From NCBI RefSeq assembly GCF_027922425.1, contig NZ_BSFQ01000024.1, positions 47,870-111,869 of the forward strand: a DNA stretch of 64,000 bases, written 5' to 3'. A model generated the notes under the pieces. It worked only from the letters and a program-made list of their open reading frames with translations. It was not told where the DNA came from and made no database searches. This document shows, piece after piece, positions 33,843-41,562 of the stretch. Numbering within the stretch: position 1 is the stretch's first letter; each line of letters opens with the position of its first letter. The position numbers and the translations under genes are program-made. Source of the DNA: Pseudonocardia halophobica (lineage in GTDB: Bacteria; Actinomycetota; Actinomycetes; Mycobacteriales; Pseudonocardiaceae).

Positions 33843-34520
33843 ATGACCAGCGGTCCCGACGACGCACCGCGTCAGCAGGAGCCGACGTTCGCCGACGTGA
33901 TGAACGGGTTCAGTCTCGACTCGGGGCGCCCCCGCAAGCGCCGCCGGTGGGGGCGCCGGCGGGACGAGGACGCCGAGCGGCAGGAGGCCCCGCAGGCCCC
34001 GCCGCCGCCGGCGTACCCGACCACGCCGCCCCCCGGCCCGGTCCCCAACGAGGTCGCCTACAGCCAGGGCTCCCAGGGTCCCCAGGGGGACGCCGGGTTC
34101 GCGGGCTCGGGCTACGGCGGGTACCAGACCGGCCCCATCGAACCGATCCGGGACGAGCCGCTCCCGCCCGCCGTCCCGACCGGGGCGTCGGCGGTGCGGC
34201 CCTACGCCTGGACCCGCGGCCGGACCAAGTCCGGCTTCGACCTCGCGATCGAGACGCTGGTCTCGACCAGCCCGCAGGGGCGTGAGCAGCTGGCGATGCT
34301 GCAGATGGAGCACCGCTCGGTCGCGGACCTGTGCGACCAGCCCCGCTCGGTCGCCGAGGTCGCCGCGCTGCTGTCGATCCCGCTCGGTGTCGCCCGGGTG
34401 CTGCTCGGCGACATGGCCGGGCTCGGCGTGGTGACCGTGCACCAGACCGCGAGCAGTACCGGCAACGAGCCGGACCTCGCACTGATGGAAAGGGTGTTGA
34501 GTGGACTCCGTCGGCTCTAG
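33843..34520 (+). CDS. cvnC: CvnC, DUF742 family protein
   Basis: The 225-aa protein has a C-terminal DUF742 domain (about residues 115-225; VRPYAWTRGRTKSG, then RSVADLCDQPRSVAEVAALLSIPLGVARVLL, a winged-helix-like region). The N-terminal half is charged and then Pro/Gly-rich, longer than in many CvnC proteins, with a basic patch (RPRKRRRWGRRR) near 30. The function of DUF742 in the conservon complex is unknown, although a helix-turn-helix fold suggests protein or DNA contacts. It overlaps cvnD by 20 nt. Confidence 0.92.
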   Translation: MTSGPDDAPRQQEPTFADVMNGFSLDSGRPRKRRRWGRRRDEDAERQEAPQAPPPPAYPTTPPPGPVPNEVAYSQGSQGPQGDAGFAGSGYGGYQTGPIEPIRDEPLPPAVPTGASAVRPYAWTRGRTKSGFDLAIETLVSTSPQGREQLAMLQMEHRSVADLCDQPRSVAEVAALLSIPLGVARVLLGDMAGLGVVTVHQTASSTGNEPDLALMERVLSGLRRL

Positions 34521-35157
34521 TTACCCCGTCGGCGGGCCGCCGGTCACCCCGGCGATGTCCCGCCCGTCCCCGGCACCCCGGCCGGGTCCGACGCCCACCA
34601 CGATCTCGGCGAAGATCGTGGTCGCGGGCGGCTTCGGCGTCGGCAAGACCACGTTCGTCGGCTCGGTGTCGGAGATCGACCCGCTGACGACCGAGGCCGT
34701 GATGACCGAGGCCAGCGCCGGGCACGACGACCTGAGCGCCACGCCGAACAAGCAGACCACCACGGTCGCGATGGACTTCGGCCGCGTCTCGCTCGACTCG
34801 GACCTGATCCTGTACCTGTTCGGCACGCCCGGGCAGCACCGGTTCTGGTTCATGTGGGACGACCTGGTGCGCGGCGCGATCGGCGCGGTCGTGCTGGTCG
34901 ACACGCGGCGGCTGGCGGACTGCTTCTCCGCGATCGACTTCTTCGAGGACCGCGGCCTGCCCTACGTCGTCGGCCTGAACGCCTTCGACGGCCAGCAGCC
35001 GCACCGGGTCGAGGACGTCCGCGAGGCCATGTCCATCGACCCGTCGATCCCGATCGTCATGTGCGACGCCCGCAACCGGGAGTCCACGAAGCAGACGCTG
35101 ATCGCGCTGGTCCAGCACGCCATGGCCGCCCGCATGGCGGCCGGCGCCCGCCGCTGA
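34501..35157 (+). CDS. cvnD: CvnD, small GTP-binding protein
   Basis: The 218-aa protein is a small Ras-like GTPase of the conservon type. The P-loop GGFGVGKTTFVGSV (about 43-57), the switch II region YLFGTPGQHRFWFMWD (about 107-122) and VGLNAFD (about 160, the NKxD-like position) are visible. The NKxD motif is replaced by NAFD, as is common in this family. The first 35 residues are Pro/Ser-rich. The GTG start at 34501 lies inside cvnC. It ends the operon; a hairpin separates it from the convergent helicase-like gene. Confidence 0.93.
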   Translation: MDSVGSSYPVGGPPVTPAMSRPSPAPRPGPTPTTISAKIVVAGGFGVGKTTFVGSVSEIDPLTTEAVMTEASAGHDDLSATPNKQTTTVAMDFGRVSLDSDLILYLFGTPGQHRFWFMWDDLVRGAIGAVVLVDTRRLADCFSAIDFFEDRGLPYVVGLNAFDGQQPHRVEDVREAMSIDPSIPIVMCDARNRESTKQTLIALVQHAMAARMAAGARR

Positions 35158-35195
35158 TCCGCGCCGATCCGCGCTGACCCGGCGCTGGCTCCCGA

Positions 35196-35220
35196 CGGGC
35201 CGGGACACCCGCCCGGCCCG
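35196..35220. terminator. hairpin between cvnD and helicase-like gene
   Basis: CGGGCCGGG and CCCGGCCCG (9 bp) enclose 7 nt between two convergent genes. Confidence 0.55.
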
Positions 35221-35235
35221 GGACCGGTGCCGTGA

Positions 35236-37479
35236 TCAGCTCTCGATGAGGGCGATCCGCGTGATCCGGTGCAGCGGCAGCCGGTAGACCTCGCCGTCGA
35301 CGGCGTCGCGCCCCTCGACGATCCCGCCGCCGACGGTGAGCGGGGCGAGCACCCGCTCGCCCTGCACGCCGTGGCCGTCGACGTACCCGATCCACACCTG
35401 ACGCTGCGCCCGCGCCGCCTCCTGCAGCGTGGCCAGGGTGTGGCTGGACCCGTTGGCGGGCAGGGCGTTCCCGGCCCCGCGCCGGGCCGCGGCCAGTGCG
35501 TCGCCCGCGCGCATCTTGGCCACCACCGCGTCGATCCGCTCCTCCGAGGGATCGGCGAGCACCGACCGGTTCCGCGGCCGTCGCGGGTCCGTGCGGGCCC
35601 CGCGCGGCCCCAGATCCAGCACGCCGCCCGAGGCGTCCTCGGCGGCCGGGCTGAACCCGGCGGCCCGCAGCCCGTCGAGCAGCTCCGCGAGGGGGGCGGG
35701 GCTCACCGCGACCGTCGGCGCGATCCGCCGCAGCTCCAGCGCCGCCGTCTCCGGGTGCGCGAGGACCTCGGAGAGCAGCACCTCGTCGTCCGAGCGCAGG
35801 AAGGCCGAGGCGACGCCGCCGCGCAGCCGCCCGTGCCGGCGTCCGACGTCCTCGATCAGGTAGGTCAGGGCCTGCGGTACCGGGGTCGACGACTTGGCCT
35901 CGAGCAGCTCCTTCAGGTCCGTGACCGAGCGCCCCGAGTCGAGGGCGCGCCGCACGCTGGCCTCGGAGAAGCGGTACACGGTCGCGCCGCCGGCGGACTC
36001 GACGTCCGCCATCAGCTGCAGCTCCCGCGCCAGCGCCGTGACGAGCGGGCCGGGCGCGACGGCCGTGAGGTCGGCCTGCAGGAGCACGGTGTCGACCGGC
36101 TCGGGCAGCACGGCCCGCAACGCGGCGACGACCGGGCCGTTCTCCCCCGGCGCCGCGGCGAGCAGCGCCCGCCCCGGCTCGGCGAGAGCGTCGAGGGCCA
36201 CGACGCCGATCAGCGTGCCCTCCTCCAGCGTCCACCGGACGATCTCGTCCCGCAGCCGCCCGCCCCGCCGCGGTGCGCGCCACGCGAGCAGGTCCCCCAG
36301 CGCCTCCGGGGTGGTGACGGCGGTGCCCGGCGGCAGGTCGGCCAGCGCGGCCAGCACGCGTTTGCGGTCCCGGGGTGCGACGGGGCGGCGCAGCGTCTCA
36401 GAGAGCGCGTTGATCGGGCGGTCGGCGTCGTCGCGACGGCCGACGAGCCCGGGCAGGCGCGGCAGCTCCAGCCAGGCCCGCGCCAGCGCGACCCAGCGCT
36501 GCTCGATGCCGGCCGCGGACCAGGCGTCGGCGGCGGTGGTGGGCAGCCAGTCCGGGTTGGGCGAGTCGCTCTGCCCGAGCAGGTCCGCGGCCAGGGCGAC
36601 CTCGACGATCAGCGCGGCGCCCGCCTCGTCCGTCTCCAGCTCGCGGGCGGTCCGGCGCAGGTCCCGCACGCCCAGCCCGCCCGAGCGGAGCACGGTGGGC
36701 GGGGCGGTGCCCCACAGCTCGACGAGCCGCTCGACGCGCCGGAGGAGCTCCATGGCGGCGCCGCCCGCGGTGCCGTCGACCTGGGACGCCGGTCGCTCGC
36801 GGGTCGACAGCGCCGGCGGGGTGGCCTCGATCCGGCCCATCGGCCGCTCGCCGCGCAGCGCGATCCCGACCTGCTGCGGCAGCTCCACCGTCTCGGTGTC
36901 GAGCCGGATCAGCAGGCCCTTGTCGAGCAGTCGCCCCACCGGGCTGTCCGGCTCCGCCGCGGACCGGCTGCGGCCGATGGGCGGGCCGGCGATCAGCGCG
37001 TCGAGCACCCGGCGTTCCTCGGGCGGCAGCCCCTCGAGCAGCCCCGGCAGCCCGCTCGACGCCGCGGGCCCGCCCGCGCGCCGGCCCAGGTTGCCCGGGT
37101 AGGCGGGCACGACGTCCCGGGCGGCCGGCACCACCCGCAGCCCCGCCTCGTCCCCCCACACCAGCGCACGCGCCTGCAGCGCGGCCAGGGCGGCGTCGAG
37201 GGCCGCGGCGGTGACGTCCGGTCCCAGCAGCCGGGCGACCTCGGCGCGCTCGGCGGCCACCCGGTCGGCGTCGGCCACGACGAGTGCCTCGAGCACGGCG
37301 AGGGCCACGGTGTCGAGGTCGTCGCTCGCGCGGTGCACCGAGGCGCGGATCCCGGCGCGGGTGGCCAGCACGGTGACGTCGGCGGGCGGGGGCACGGCCA
37401 GGTCCGGCCGGAGCCGCAGCAGCGCGGCCAGGGTCTCGTCGTCCTGGGCACGCAGCCAGTCGACCAGCGGGACGGTCAT
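35236..37479 (-). CDS. helicase-associated XPB/Ssl2-like domain protein
   Basis: The 747-aa protein belongs to the actinobacterial family annotated as helicase C-terminal or XPB/Ssl2-like domain proteins, usually found near XPB. It starts MTVPLVDWLRAQDDETLAALLRLRPDLAVP, has winged-helix-like segments in the first 250 residues, and a C-terminal domain (about 500-745) ending LPLHRITRIALIES. I see no Walker A motif, so it is not itself an obvious ATPase; a partner role to the XPB helicase at 25376-27037 is an inference from family context. The ATG at 37479 is chosen; the frame is open upstream into the promoter region of the next gene. Confidence 0.82.
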   Translation of the reverse strand: MTVPLVDWLRAQDDETLAALLRLRPDLAVPPPADVTVLATRAGIRASVHRASDDLDTVALAVLEALVVADADRVAAERAEVARLLGPDVTAAALDAALAALQARALVWGDEAGLRVVPAARDVVPAYPGNLGRRAGGPAASSGLPGLLEGLPPEERRVLDALIAGPPIGRSRSAAEPDSPVGRLLDKGLLIRLDTETVELPQQVGIALRGERPMGRIEATPPALSTRERPASQVDGTAGGAAMELLRRVERLVELWGTAPPTVLRSGGLGVRDLRRTARELETDEAGAALIVEVALAADLLGQSDSPNPDWLPTTAADAWSAAGIEQRWVALARAWLELPRLPGLVGRRDDADRPINALSETLRRPVAPRDRKRVLAALADLPPGTAVTTPEALGDLLAWRAPRRGGRLRDEIVRWTLEEGTLIGVVALDALAEPGRALLAAAPGENGPVVAALRAVLPEPVDTVLLQADLTAVAPGPLVTALARELQLMADVESAGGATVYRFSEASVRRALDSGRSVTDLKELLEAKSSTPVPQALTYLIEDVGRRHGRLRGGVASAFLRSDDEVLLSEVLAHPETAALELRRIAPTVAVSPAPLAELLDGLRAAGFSPAAEDASGGVLDLGPRGARTDPRRPRNRSVLADPSEERIDAVVAKMRAGDALAAARRGAGNALPANGSSHTLATLQEAARAQRQVWIGYVDGHGVQGERVLAPLTVGGGIVEGRDAVDGEVYRLPLHRITRIALIES

Positions 37480-37575
37480 CGCCCTCCACGGTAGTCGTCG
37501 GGACGGGTGCCCCGCCCGGCCGTCCGATCGGGGATACTGGGGGCGCCCGTGCCCGACAGACCGTGGAGGAGAGCC

Positions 37576-37755
37576 GTGGCGAAGCCGCTGAAGTCCGGAC
37601 GCATCGACCCGAACTGGCCGGACCTGCCGGACGGCGAGCACCCGCTGACCGAGCTCCTTGGGCCGGTGCAGGGGAACATGTCCCCCTTCGGCGACCTCGA
37701 GTTCCCGCTCGACACGGTCCCGTACGAGCACCCCGTCACCGAGATCAACAAGTAG
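37576..37755 (+). CDS. hypothetical 59-aa protein upstream of mocA
   Basis: The 59-aa product starts VAKPLKSGRIDPNWPDLPDG and ends with a Pro- and acid-rich stretch to VTEINK. It has no signal peptide or membrane helix. GGAGGAGAG gives it a strong ribosome binding site, and its stop codon shares a base with the mocA GTG (TAGTG), so it is very likely translated and coupled to mocA. I do not recognise the family. A GATACT hexamer near 37533 could be its -10 element. Confidence 0.7.
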   Translation: MAKPLKSGRIDPNWPDLPDGEHPLTELLGPVQGNMSPFGDLEFPLDTVPYEHPVTEINK

Positions 37756-38342
37756 TGCCGGCCGAGGGCCTGCTGCTCGCCGCCGGCGCCGGCCGCCGGA
37801 TGGGCGGGCCGAAGGCCCTCATCGAGCTGGCGGGCGAGCCGCTCGTCCGCCGGGCCCTGCGGGTCCTGGTGGAGGGCGGCTGCACGCCGTCGACCGTGGT
37901 CCTCGGGGCGGAGGCGGAGCGGGTGCGCCCGCTGGTCCCGGGCGGCACGGCGGTCGTCCTCGCTTCGGACTGGGCCGAGGGCATGGGCGCCTCGCTGCGC
38001 GCCGGACTGGCCGCGCTGGCGGCCCGCGCCCCAGCCCCGGAGGCGGTCGTCGTGCACCTCGTCGACCTGCCGGGAGTCACGCCCGCGGCCGTCGCCCGCC
38101 TCGCCGCCCTCGCCGCCCCCGGGGCGCTCGCCCGGGCGGCCTACGCGGGGCACCCCGCCCATCCCGTGCTGCTCGGCCGGGACCACTGGGCCGCCGTGGC
38201 GGCCCGGGCGCGCGGCGACGCCGGGGCACGGGGCTATCTGAAGGGGCACCCGGACCTGGTGCTCGTCGAGTGCGGCGACGTCGCCAGCCCGGACGACGTC
38301 GACACCCCCGAGCAGCTCGCCCGCGCCCGCGGCGCCTCCTGA
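37755..38342 (+). CDS. mocA: MocA-like nucleotidyltransferase (molybdenum cofactor cytidylyltransferase type)
   Basis: The 195-aa protein is a MobA-like NTP transferase. The N-terminal nucleotide-binding motif LLLAAGAGRRMGGPKAL (about 6-22) is followed by a middle VVVHLVDLPGVTP (about 100-112, metal-binding Asp) and a C-terminal DVDTPEQL. In the MocA family this enzyme adds CMP to molybdopterin to make MCD, the cofactor form used by CO dehydrogenase and xanthine dehydrogenase type enzymes. That fits the coxL-, coxD-, coxE- and xdhC-like genes in the window. Related enzymes act on other substrates, so the symbol is likely rather than certain. Confidence 0.82.
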   Translation: MPAEGLLLAAGAGRRMGGPKALIELAGEPLVRRALRVLVEGGCTPSTVVLGAEAERVRPLVPGGTAVVLASDWAEGMGASLRAGLAALAARAPAPEAVVVHLVDLPGVTPAAVARLAALAAPGALARAAYAGHPAHPVLLGRDHWAAVAARARGDAGARGYLKGHPDLVLVECGDVASPDDVDTPEQLARARGAS

Positions 38343-38350
38343 GAACGCGA

Positions 38351-38381
38351 CCACCCCGCCACCGGTCCGGTGACGGGGTGG
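38351..38381. terminator. hairpin between mocA and rpf
   Basis: CCACCCCGCCAC and GTGACGGGGTGG form a 12-bp stem with one mismatch around a 7-nt loop, between convergent genes. Confidence 0.6.
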
Positions 38382-38423
38382 GCGGGGGGCCGGGCGCGCG
38401 TCCCAGGGCCTGGAGAGAAGGGG

Positions 38424-39023
38424 TCAGACCCGGAGCACGTTGCCCGGCAGGATCAGGTTGGGGTTGGACGTGAGCGCCGGGTTCTTGGCGAGCAGGTCCT
38501 TCCAGTTCGCCATGCCGTGGGCCTGCGCGATCTTGCCGAGGGTGTCGCCCGCCCGCACGGTGTAGGTGCCGGTCGACGGCGCCGCCGGGGCGCTCAGCCG
38601 GACCTGCTGCACCGGCGCGGTGGGAGCCGTGCGCGGGGTGGCCGACTCGCCGGTGGCGCCCGCCTTGCGCGAGCAGACCGGCCAGGCGCCCCAGCCCTGC
38701 TTCGCCAGCACCTTCTCGGCGACGGCGATCTGCTGGGCGCGGGTGGCCTGGTGGGCGGCCGCGGCGTACTGCCCGCCGCCGAAGCCCTTCCAGGTCTGCG
38801 CGGTGAACTGGAGGCCGCCGGAGAAGCCGTTGCCGGTGTTGATGCTCCAGTTGCCGCCGCTCTCGCACTGGGCGACGCGGTCCCAGGTCGAGTCGGTGGC
38901 CGCGTTCGCCGACGGTGCGAGGACGACCAGGGGGGCACCGGCGACGGCACCGGCGAGCGCGGTGCGGGCGATCGTGCGACCGGCGGTGGACGGCTTGCGG
39001 TGCTTGCCGCGGTAACGGGCCAT
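38424..39023 (-). CDS. resuscitation-promoting factor-like protein with LysM domain (rpf1)
   Basis: The 199-aa secreted protein has a signal peptide cut after ANA near residue 46, an Rpf transglycosylase-like domain (about 48-125) and a C-terminal LysM domain (about 150-198, TYTVRAGDTLGKIAQAHGM). The catalytic Glu is in WDRVAQCESGGNWSINTGNG. Rpf proteins cleave peptidoglycan and wake dormant cells. The ATG at 39023 has GGAG upstream. The gene carries a leader of about 280 nt related to that of the second rpf copy at 40996-41562. It is divergent from moaC. Confidence 0.94.
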   Translation of the reverse strand: MARYRGKHRKPSTAGRTIARTALAGAVAGAPLVVLAPSANAATDSTWDRVAQCESGGNWSINTGNGFSGGLQFTAQTWKGFGGGQYAAAAHQATRAQQIAVAEKVLAKQGWGAWPVCSRKAGATGESATPRTAPTAPVQQVRLSAPAAPSTGTYTVRAGDTLGKIAQAHGMANWKDLLAKNPALTSNPNLILPGNVLRV

Positions 39024-39320
39024 GACACGTCTCCGTCGCGGCGCCTGCGGAATGTCGCCCTGGGGAAGGCGACGGCGGTGGGTGGCCGCCGGGTGTTCCG
39101 TCCCTGTCCCGCGTCGTGCTTCGGGGGCCGTCACCGCCGGACAGGGGAGCGCTGCGGTTCCGGGGCCGGGCGGCAATGGGGGAGTCCGCCTGAGCCGGGA
39201 GCGACCGTACGTGCGCCGGGCGGAGGGCGAAAGCAGGAGCGGAACCGTGTCCCCGCGCCGCCTCTCGGACCGGCGGAATCTGTGGTAGTCGCCGTTTTCC
39301 CTGGTCAGGCATACGTATAA
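39024..39320 (-). ncRNA. structured 5' leader of rpf1, candidate c-di-AMP (ydaO) type riboswitch
   Basis: A TATACG-type -10 near 39314 implies a leader of about 280 nt. It contains CTCCCCTGTCC pairing with GGGACAGGG (39139-39149 with 39101-39110) after GGAACCG, an arrangement repeated in the leader of the second rpf gene (41563-41910). A GATTCC-hairpin-GCGGGGAC segment and a GGACGGAACACCCGGCGGC segment resemble parts of the ydaO motif, which precedes rpf genes in other actinobacteria. The match is partial and made by eye. Confidence 0.4.
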
Positions 39321-39364
39321 CGGCCAGAAAACGGTTCGGGTTCGGAACGACTCGGTTGTGTCGC

Positions 39365-39380
39365 TGTGATTGAGATCACA
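39365..39380. promoter_or_regulatory. CRP-type operator between rpf1 and moaC
   Basis: TGTGATTGAGATCACA is a perfect TGTGA-N6-TCACA palindrome, the CRP consensus. Its centre is 61.5-62.5 nt upstream of the apparent leaderless moaC start and about 50 nt upstream of the rpf1 -10 element. In Mycobacterium tuberculosis the CRP homologue Rv3676 is known to control rpfA. Confidence 0.65.
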
Positions 39381-39421
39381 TCTGAACGGGGCCCCGGCGG
39401 CGACCGACGTCACGTCGCACG

Positions 39422-39427
39422 TAGGGT
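39422..39427 (+). promoter_or_regulatory. -10 element of moaC, leaderless transcript
   Basis: TAGGGT fits the actinobacterial TANNNT -10 pattern and ends 7 nt before the moaC GTG at 39435, so transcription would start at or next to the start codon. Confidence 0.5.
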
Positions 39428-39434
39428 CTCCCCC

Positions 39435-39914
39435 GTGGAGCTGACCCATGTCGACGCCGCCGGCGCCGCCCGGATGGTCGACGTCTCGGAGAAGCAGCCG
39501 AGCGCCCGCACCGCGGTCGCGACCGGGGTGCTGCGGACCACCGCCGAGGTGGTGGACCTGCTGCGCCGGGACGGGCTGCCGAAGGGCGACGCGCTCGCCA
39601 CGGCCAGGATCGCCGGGATCATGGGCGCCAAGCGCACCCCGGACCTGGTGCCGCTCTGTCACCCGATCGCGCTGAGCGGCGTCACGCTGGACCTGGAGCC
39701 CGGCGAGGCCGAGGTGCGGATCCGGGCGACCGTGCGCACCACGGAGCGCACCGGGGTGGAGATGGAGGCCCTCACGGCCGTGGCGGTCGCGGGCCTCACC
39801 CTGCACGACATGGTCAAGGCCGTGGACCCCGCCGCCGTGCTCGACGCCGTGCGCGTGGAGAGCAAGGAGGGCGGCAAGACCGGCTCCTGGACCCGGCCGG
39901 AGGACCGCTCGTGA
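39435..39914 (+). CDS. moaC: cyclic pyranopterin monophosphate synthase MoaC
   Basis: The 159-aa enzyme converts the MoaA product to cyclic pyranopterin monophosphate, the first stable intermediate of Mo-cofactor synthesis. Signatures: LTHVDAAGAARMVDVSEK at the start, MGAKRTPDLVPLCHPIALS near 65-83, and TGVEMEALTAVAVAGLTLHDMVKA. The GTG at 39435 is chosen because it matches the family start and sits just after a -10 element. No moaA is in the window. It heads the moaC-moaB-moaE operon, with a CRP-type site upstream. Confidence 0.95.
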   Translation: MELTHVDAAGAARMVDVSEKQPSARTAVATGVLRTTAEVVDLLRRDGLPKGDALATARIAGIMGAKRTPDLVPLCHPIALSGVTLDLEPGEAEVRIRATVRTTERTGVEMEALTAVAVAGLTLHDMVKAVDPAAVLDAVRVESKEGGKTGSWTRPEDRS

Positions 39915-39932
39915 GCGAGCTTGCGAGCTCAC
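39911..39932. repeat. inverted repeat in the moaC-moaB spacer
   Basis: GTGAGC and GCTCAC flank a 10-nt GAGCTTGCGA centre, overlapping the moaC stop codon. The rest of the 73-nt spacer is also dyad-rich (CGCGAACGCG). It resembles short dispersed repeats seen at gene junctions of high-GC actinobacteria. Confidence 0.35.
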
Positions 39933-39987
39933 CGTCGGACACGGCAGCGCCGCGAACGCGGCCGACGAGCGCCAGCGAGGAGGCGCC

Positions 39988-40497
39988 GTGAGCGAGCTCG
40001 AGTCCCCGGGGACGGACGTGGCCGCGGTGCGCCGCGCCCGGGTGATCACCGCGTCGAACCGCGCCGCGCAGGGTGTCTACGCCGACAAGGGCGGGCCGAT
40101 CATCGCGGAGTGGTTGCGCGGCAAGGGTTTCGAGACGGACGACCCGACCGTGGTACCGGACGGGGAGCCCGTCGGCGCCGCGCTGCGCGAGGCCGTGGCG
40201 GCCGGCACGGACGTGGTGATCACGACCGGCGGCACCGGGATCTCGCCCACGGACGCGACTCCGGAGGTCACCCGCGCCGTGCTGGACTACGAGGTGCCGG
40301 GGCTCGCGGACGCGATCCGCGCGTACGGCGCCCCGGAGGTCCCGACCGCCGTGCTGTCCCGCGGACTCGCCGGGGTGGCCGGGCGGACCCTCGTCGTCAA
40401 CCTGCCGGGGTCGACCGGCGGGGTCCGGGACGGCCTGGCCGTCCTGGACGGCGTCCTCGACCATGCGGTCGACCAACTCCGCGGAGGTGACCACTGA
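39988..40497 (+). CDS. moaB: molybdopterin adenylyltransferase, MoaB/Mog family
   Basis: The 169-aa protein adenylylates molybdopterin before MoeA inserts molybdenum (role of Mog and actinobacterial MoaB-type proteins). It shows ARVITASNRAAQGVYADKGGP near residue 17, the conserved VVITTGGTGISPTDATPE near 75-90 and LVVNLPGSTGGVRDGL near 140. The GTG at 39988 is preceded by GAGGAGG. It is separated from moaC by a repeat-bearing spacer and overlaps moaE by one base (TGATG). Confidence 0.92.
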   Translation: MSELESPGTDVAAVRRARVITASNRAAQGVYADKGGPIIAEWLRGKGFETDDPTVVPDGEPVGAALREAVAAGTDVVITTGGTGISPTDATPEVTRAVLDYEVPGLADAIRAYGAPEVPTAVLSRGLAGVAGRTLVVNLPGSTGGVRDGLAVLDGVLDHAVDQLRGGDH

Positions 40498-40967
40498 TGG
40501 AGCGGACCACCGGTTCGACCGGGTCGAACGGATCCACGGCCGAGGTGAAGGTGTTGCGCGCCACGGTGACCGAGGAGGTGCTCGACGTCGACGAGCACGC
40601 CCGGCTCGTCGACGACGCCGCGGCCGGGGCCGTGGTGACCTTCTCCGGCGTGGTGCGCGACCACGACGGCGGGCGGTCGGTGAGCGGGCTGGAGTACAGC
40701 GCCCATCCGACCGCCGCGACCGTCGTGGCCGAGGTGGCGCGGGACGTCGCAGGCCGGGCACGTGGCGTGCGCGCGATCGCCGTCAGCCACCGGGTGGGGA
40801 GGCTCGCGATCGGCGACGTCGCCCTGGCCTGCGCGGTCTCCGCGGACCATCGGCAGGAGGCCTTCGCGACCTGCTCCGAACTCGTCGAGGAGGTCAAGCG
40901 GCTGCTCCCGGTGTGGAAGCACCAGGCCTTCGCCGACGGCACGGACGAGTGGGTCAACTCGACCTGA
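40497..40967 (+). CDS. moaE: molybdopterin synthase catalytic subunit MoaE
   Basis: The 156-aa large subunit of molybdopterin synthase transfers sulfur from MoaD to cyclic pyranopterin monophosphate. VVTFSGVVRDHDGGRSVSGLEY and IAVSHRVGRLAIGDVALACAV are family signatures, and the catalytic Lys is in LLPVWKHQAF near residue 140. The first 16 residues are Ser/Thr/Gly-rich and not conserved. No moaD is adjacent; it must be encoded elsewhere. It ends the operon 28 nt from the convergent rpf2. Confidence 0.94.
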   Translation: MERTTGSTGSNGSTAEVKVLRATVTEEVLDVDEHARLVDDAAAGAVVTFSGVVRDHDGGRSVSGLEYSAHPTAATVVAEVARDVAGRARGVRAIAVSHRVGRLAIGDVALACAVSADHRQEAFATCSELVEEVKRLLPVWKHQAFADGTDEWVNST

Positions 40968-40995
40968 GCGACCCACTCGGCCCGATGCGCCTGGG

Positions 40996-41562
40996 TCAGA
41001 GGTTGACGAGCTGACCGACGGCGATCACGTCCGGGTTGCCGATCCCGCTGGCGGAAGCCAGCTTCTGGACCGTCGTGCCGTTCGCGGCGGCGATCGCGCT
41101 CAGCGTGTCGCCGGACTTCACGGTGTAGGTCTTCCCGCCGGCGGGAGCGGCCGGGGCCGGGGTGGCGGCGGGAGCCGGAGCCGAGGCGCGGACCTTGGTG
41201 GTGCCGCCCGACGGCGCGGCGGTGTCACCACGGACACCGACCTTCTTCGAGCAGGACGGCCAGGCGTTCCAGCCCTGCTTCGCGAGGACCTTCTCGGCGA
41301 CGGCGATCTGCTGGGCCTTGCTGGCCTGGTGCGGCAGACCGGTGCCGCCGTAGGCCCGCCAGGTCGTGGCGTTGAACTGCAGGCCACCGTAGTAGCCATT
41401 GCCCGTGTTGATGCTCCAGTTGCCACCGCTCTCGCACTGGGCGAGGGCGTCCCAGGAGGAGGCGGAGGCGGCGTTCGCGTTGCCCGCCAGGGCCACCGGC
41501 GCACCGACGGCGACGGCACCGGCAACGGCGAGGCGCAGGAGGGATCGACCGGTCAGCTTCAT
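40996..41562 (-). CDS. resuscitation-promoting factor-like protein with LysM domain (rpf2)
   Basis: The 188-aa secreted paralogue of the protein at 38424-39023 has a signal peptide ending near NANA (residue 31), an Rpf domain (about 33-108, catalytic Glu in LAQCESGGNWSINTGNGYYG) and a C-terminal LysM (about 142-188, KTYTVKSGDTLSAIAAANG). The linker is Ala/Pro-rich. Its ATG at 41562 follows a GGAG. The leader of roughly 340 nt shares a hairpin-forming segment with the first copy, suggesting the same post-transcriptional control. The two rpf genes bracket the moaC-moaB-moaE operon. Confidence 0.94.
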   Translation of the reverse strand: MKLTGRSLLRLAVAGAVAVGAPVALAGNANAASASSWDALAQCESGGNWSINTGNGYYGGLQFNATTWRAYGGTGLPHQASKAQQIAVAEKVLAKQGWNAWPSCSKKVGVRGDTAAPSGGTTKVRASAPAPAATPAPAAPAGGKTYTVKSGDTLSAIAAANGTTVQKLASASGIGNPDVIAVGQLVNL

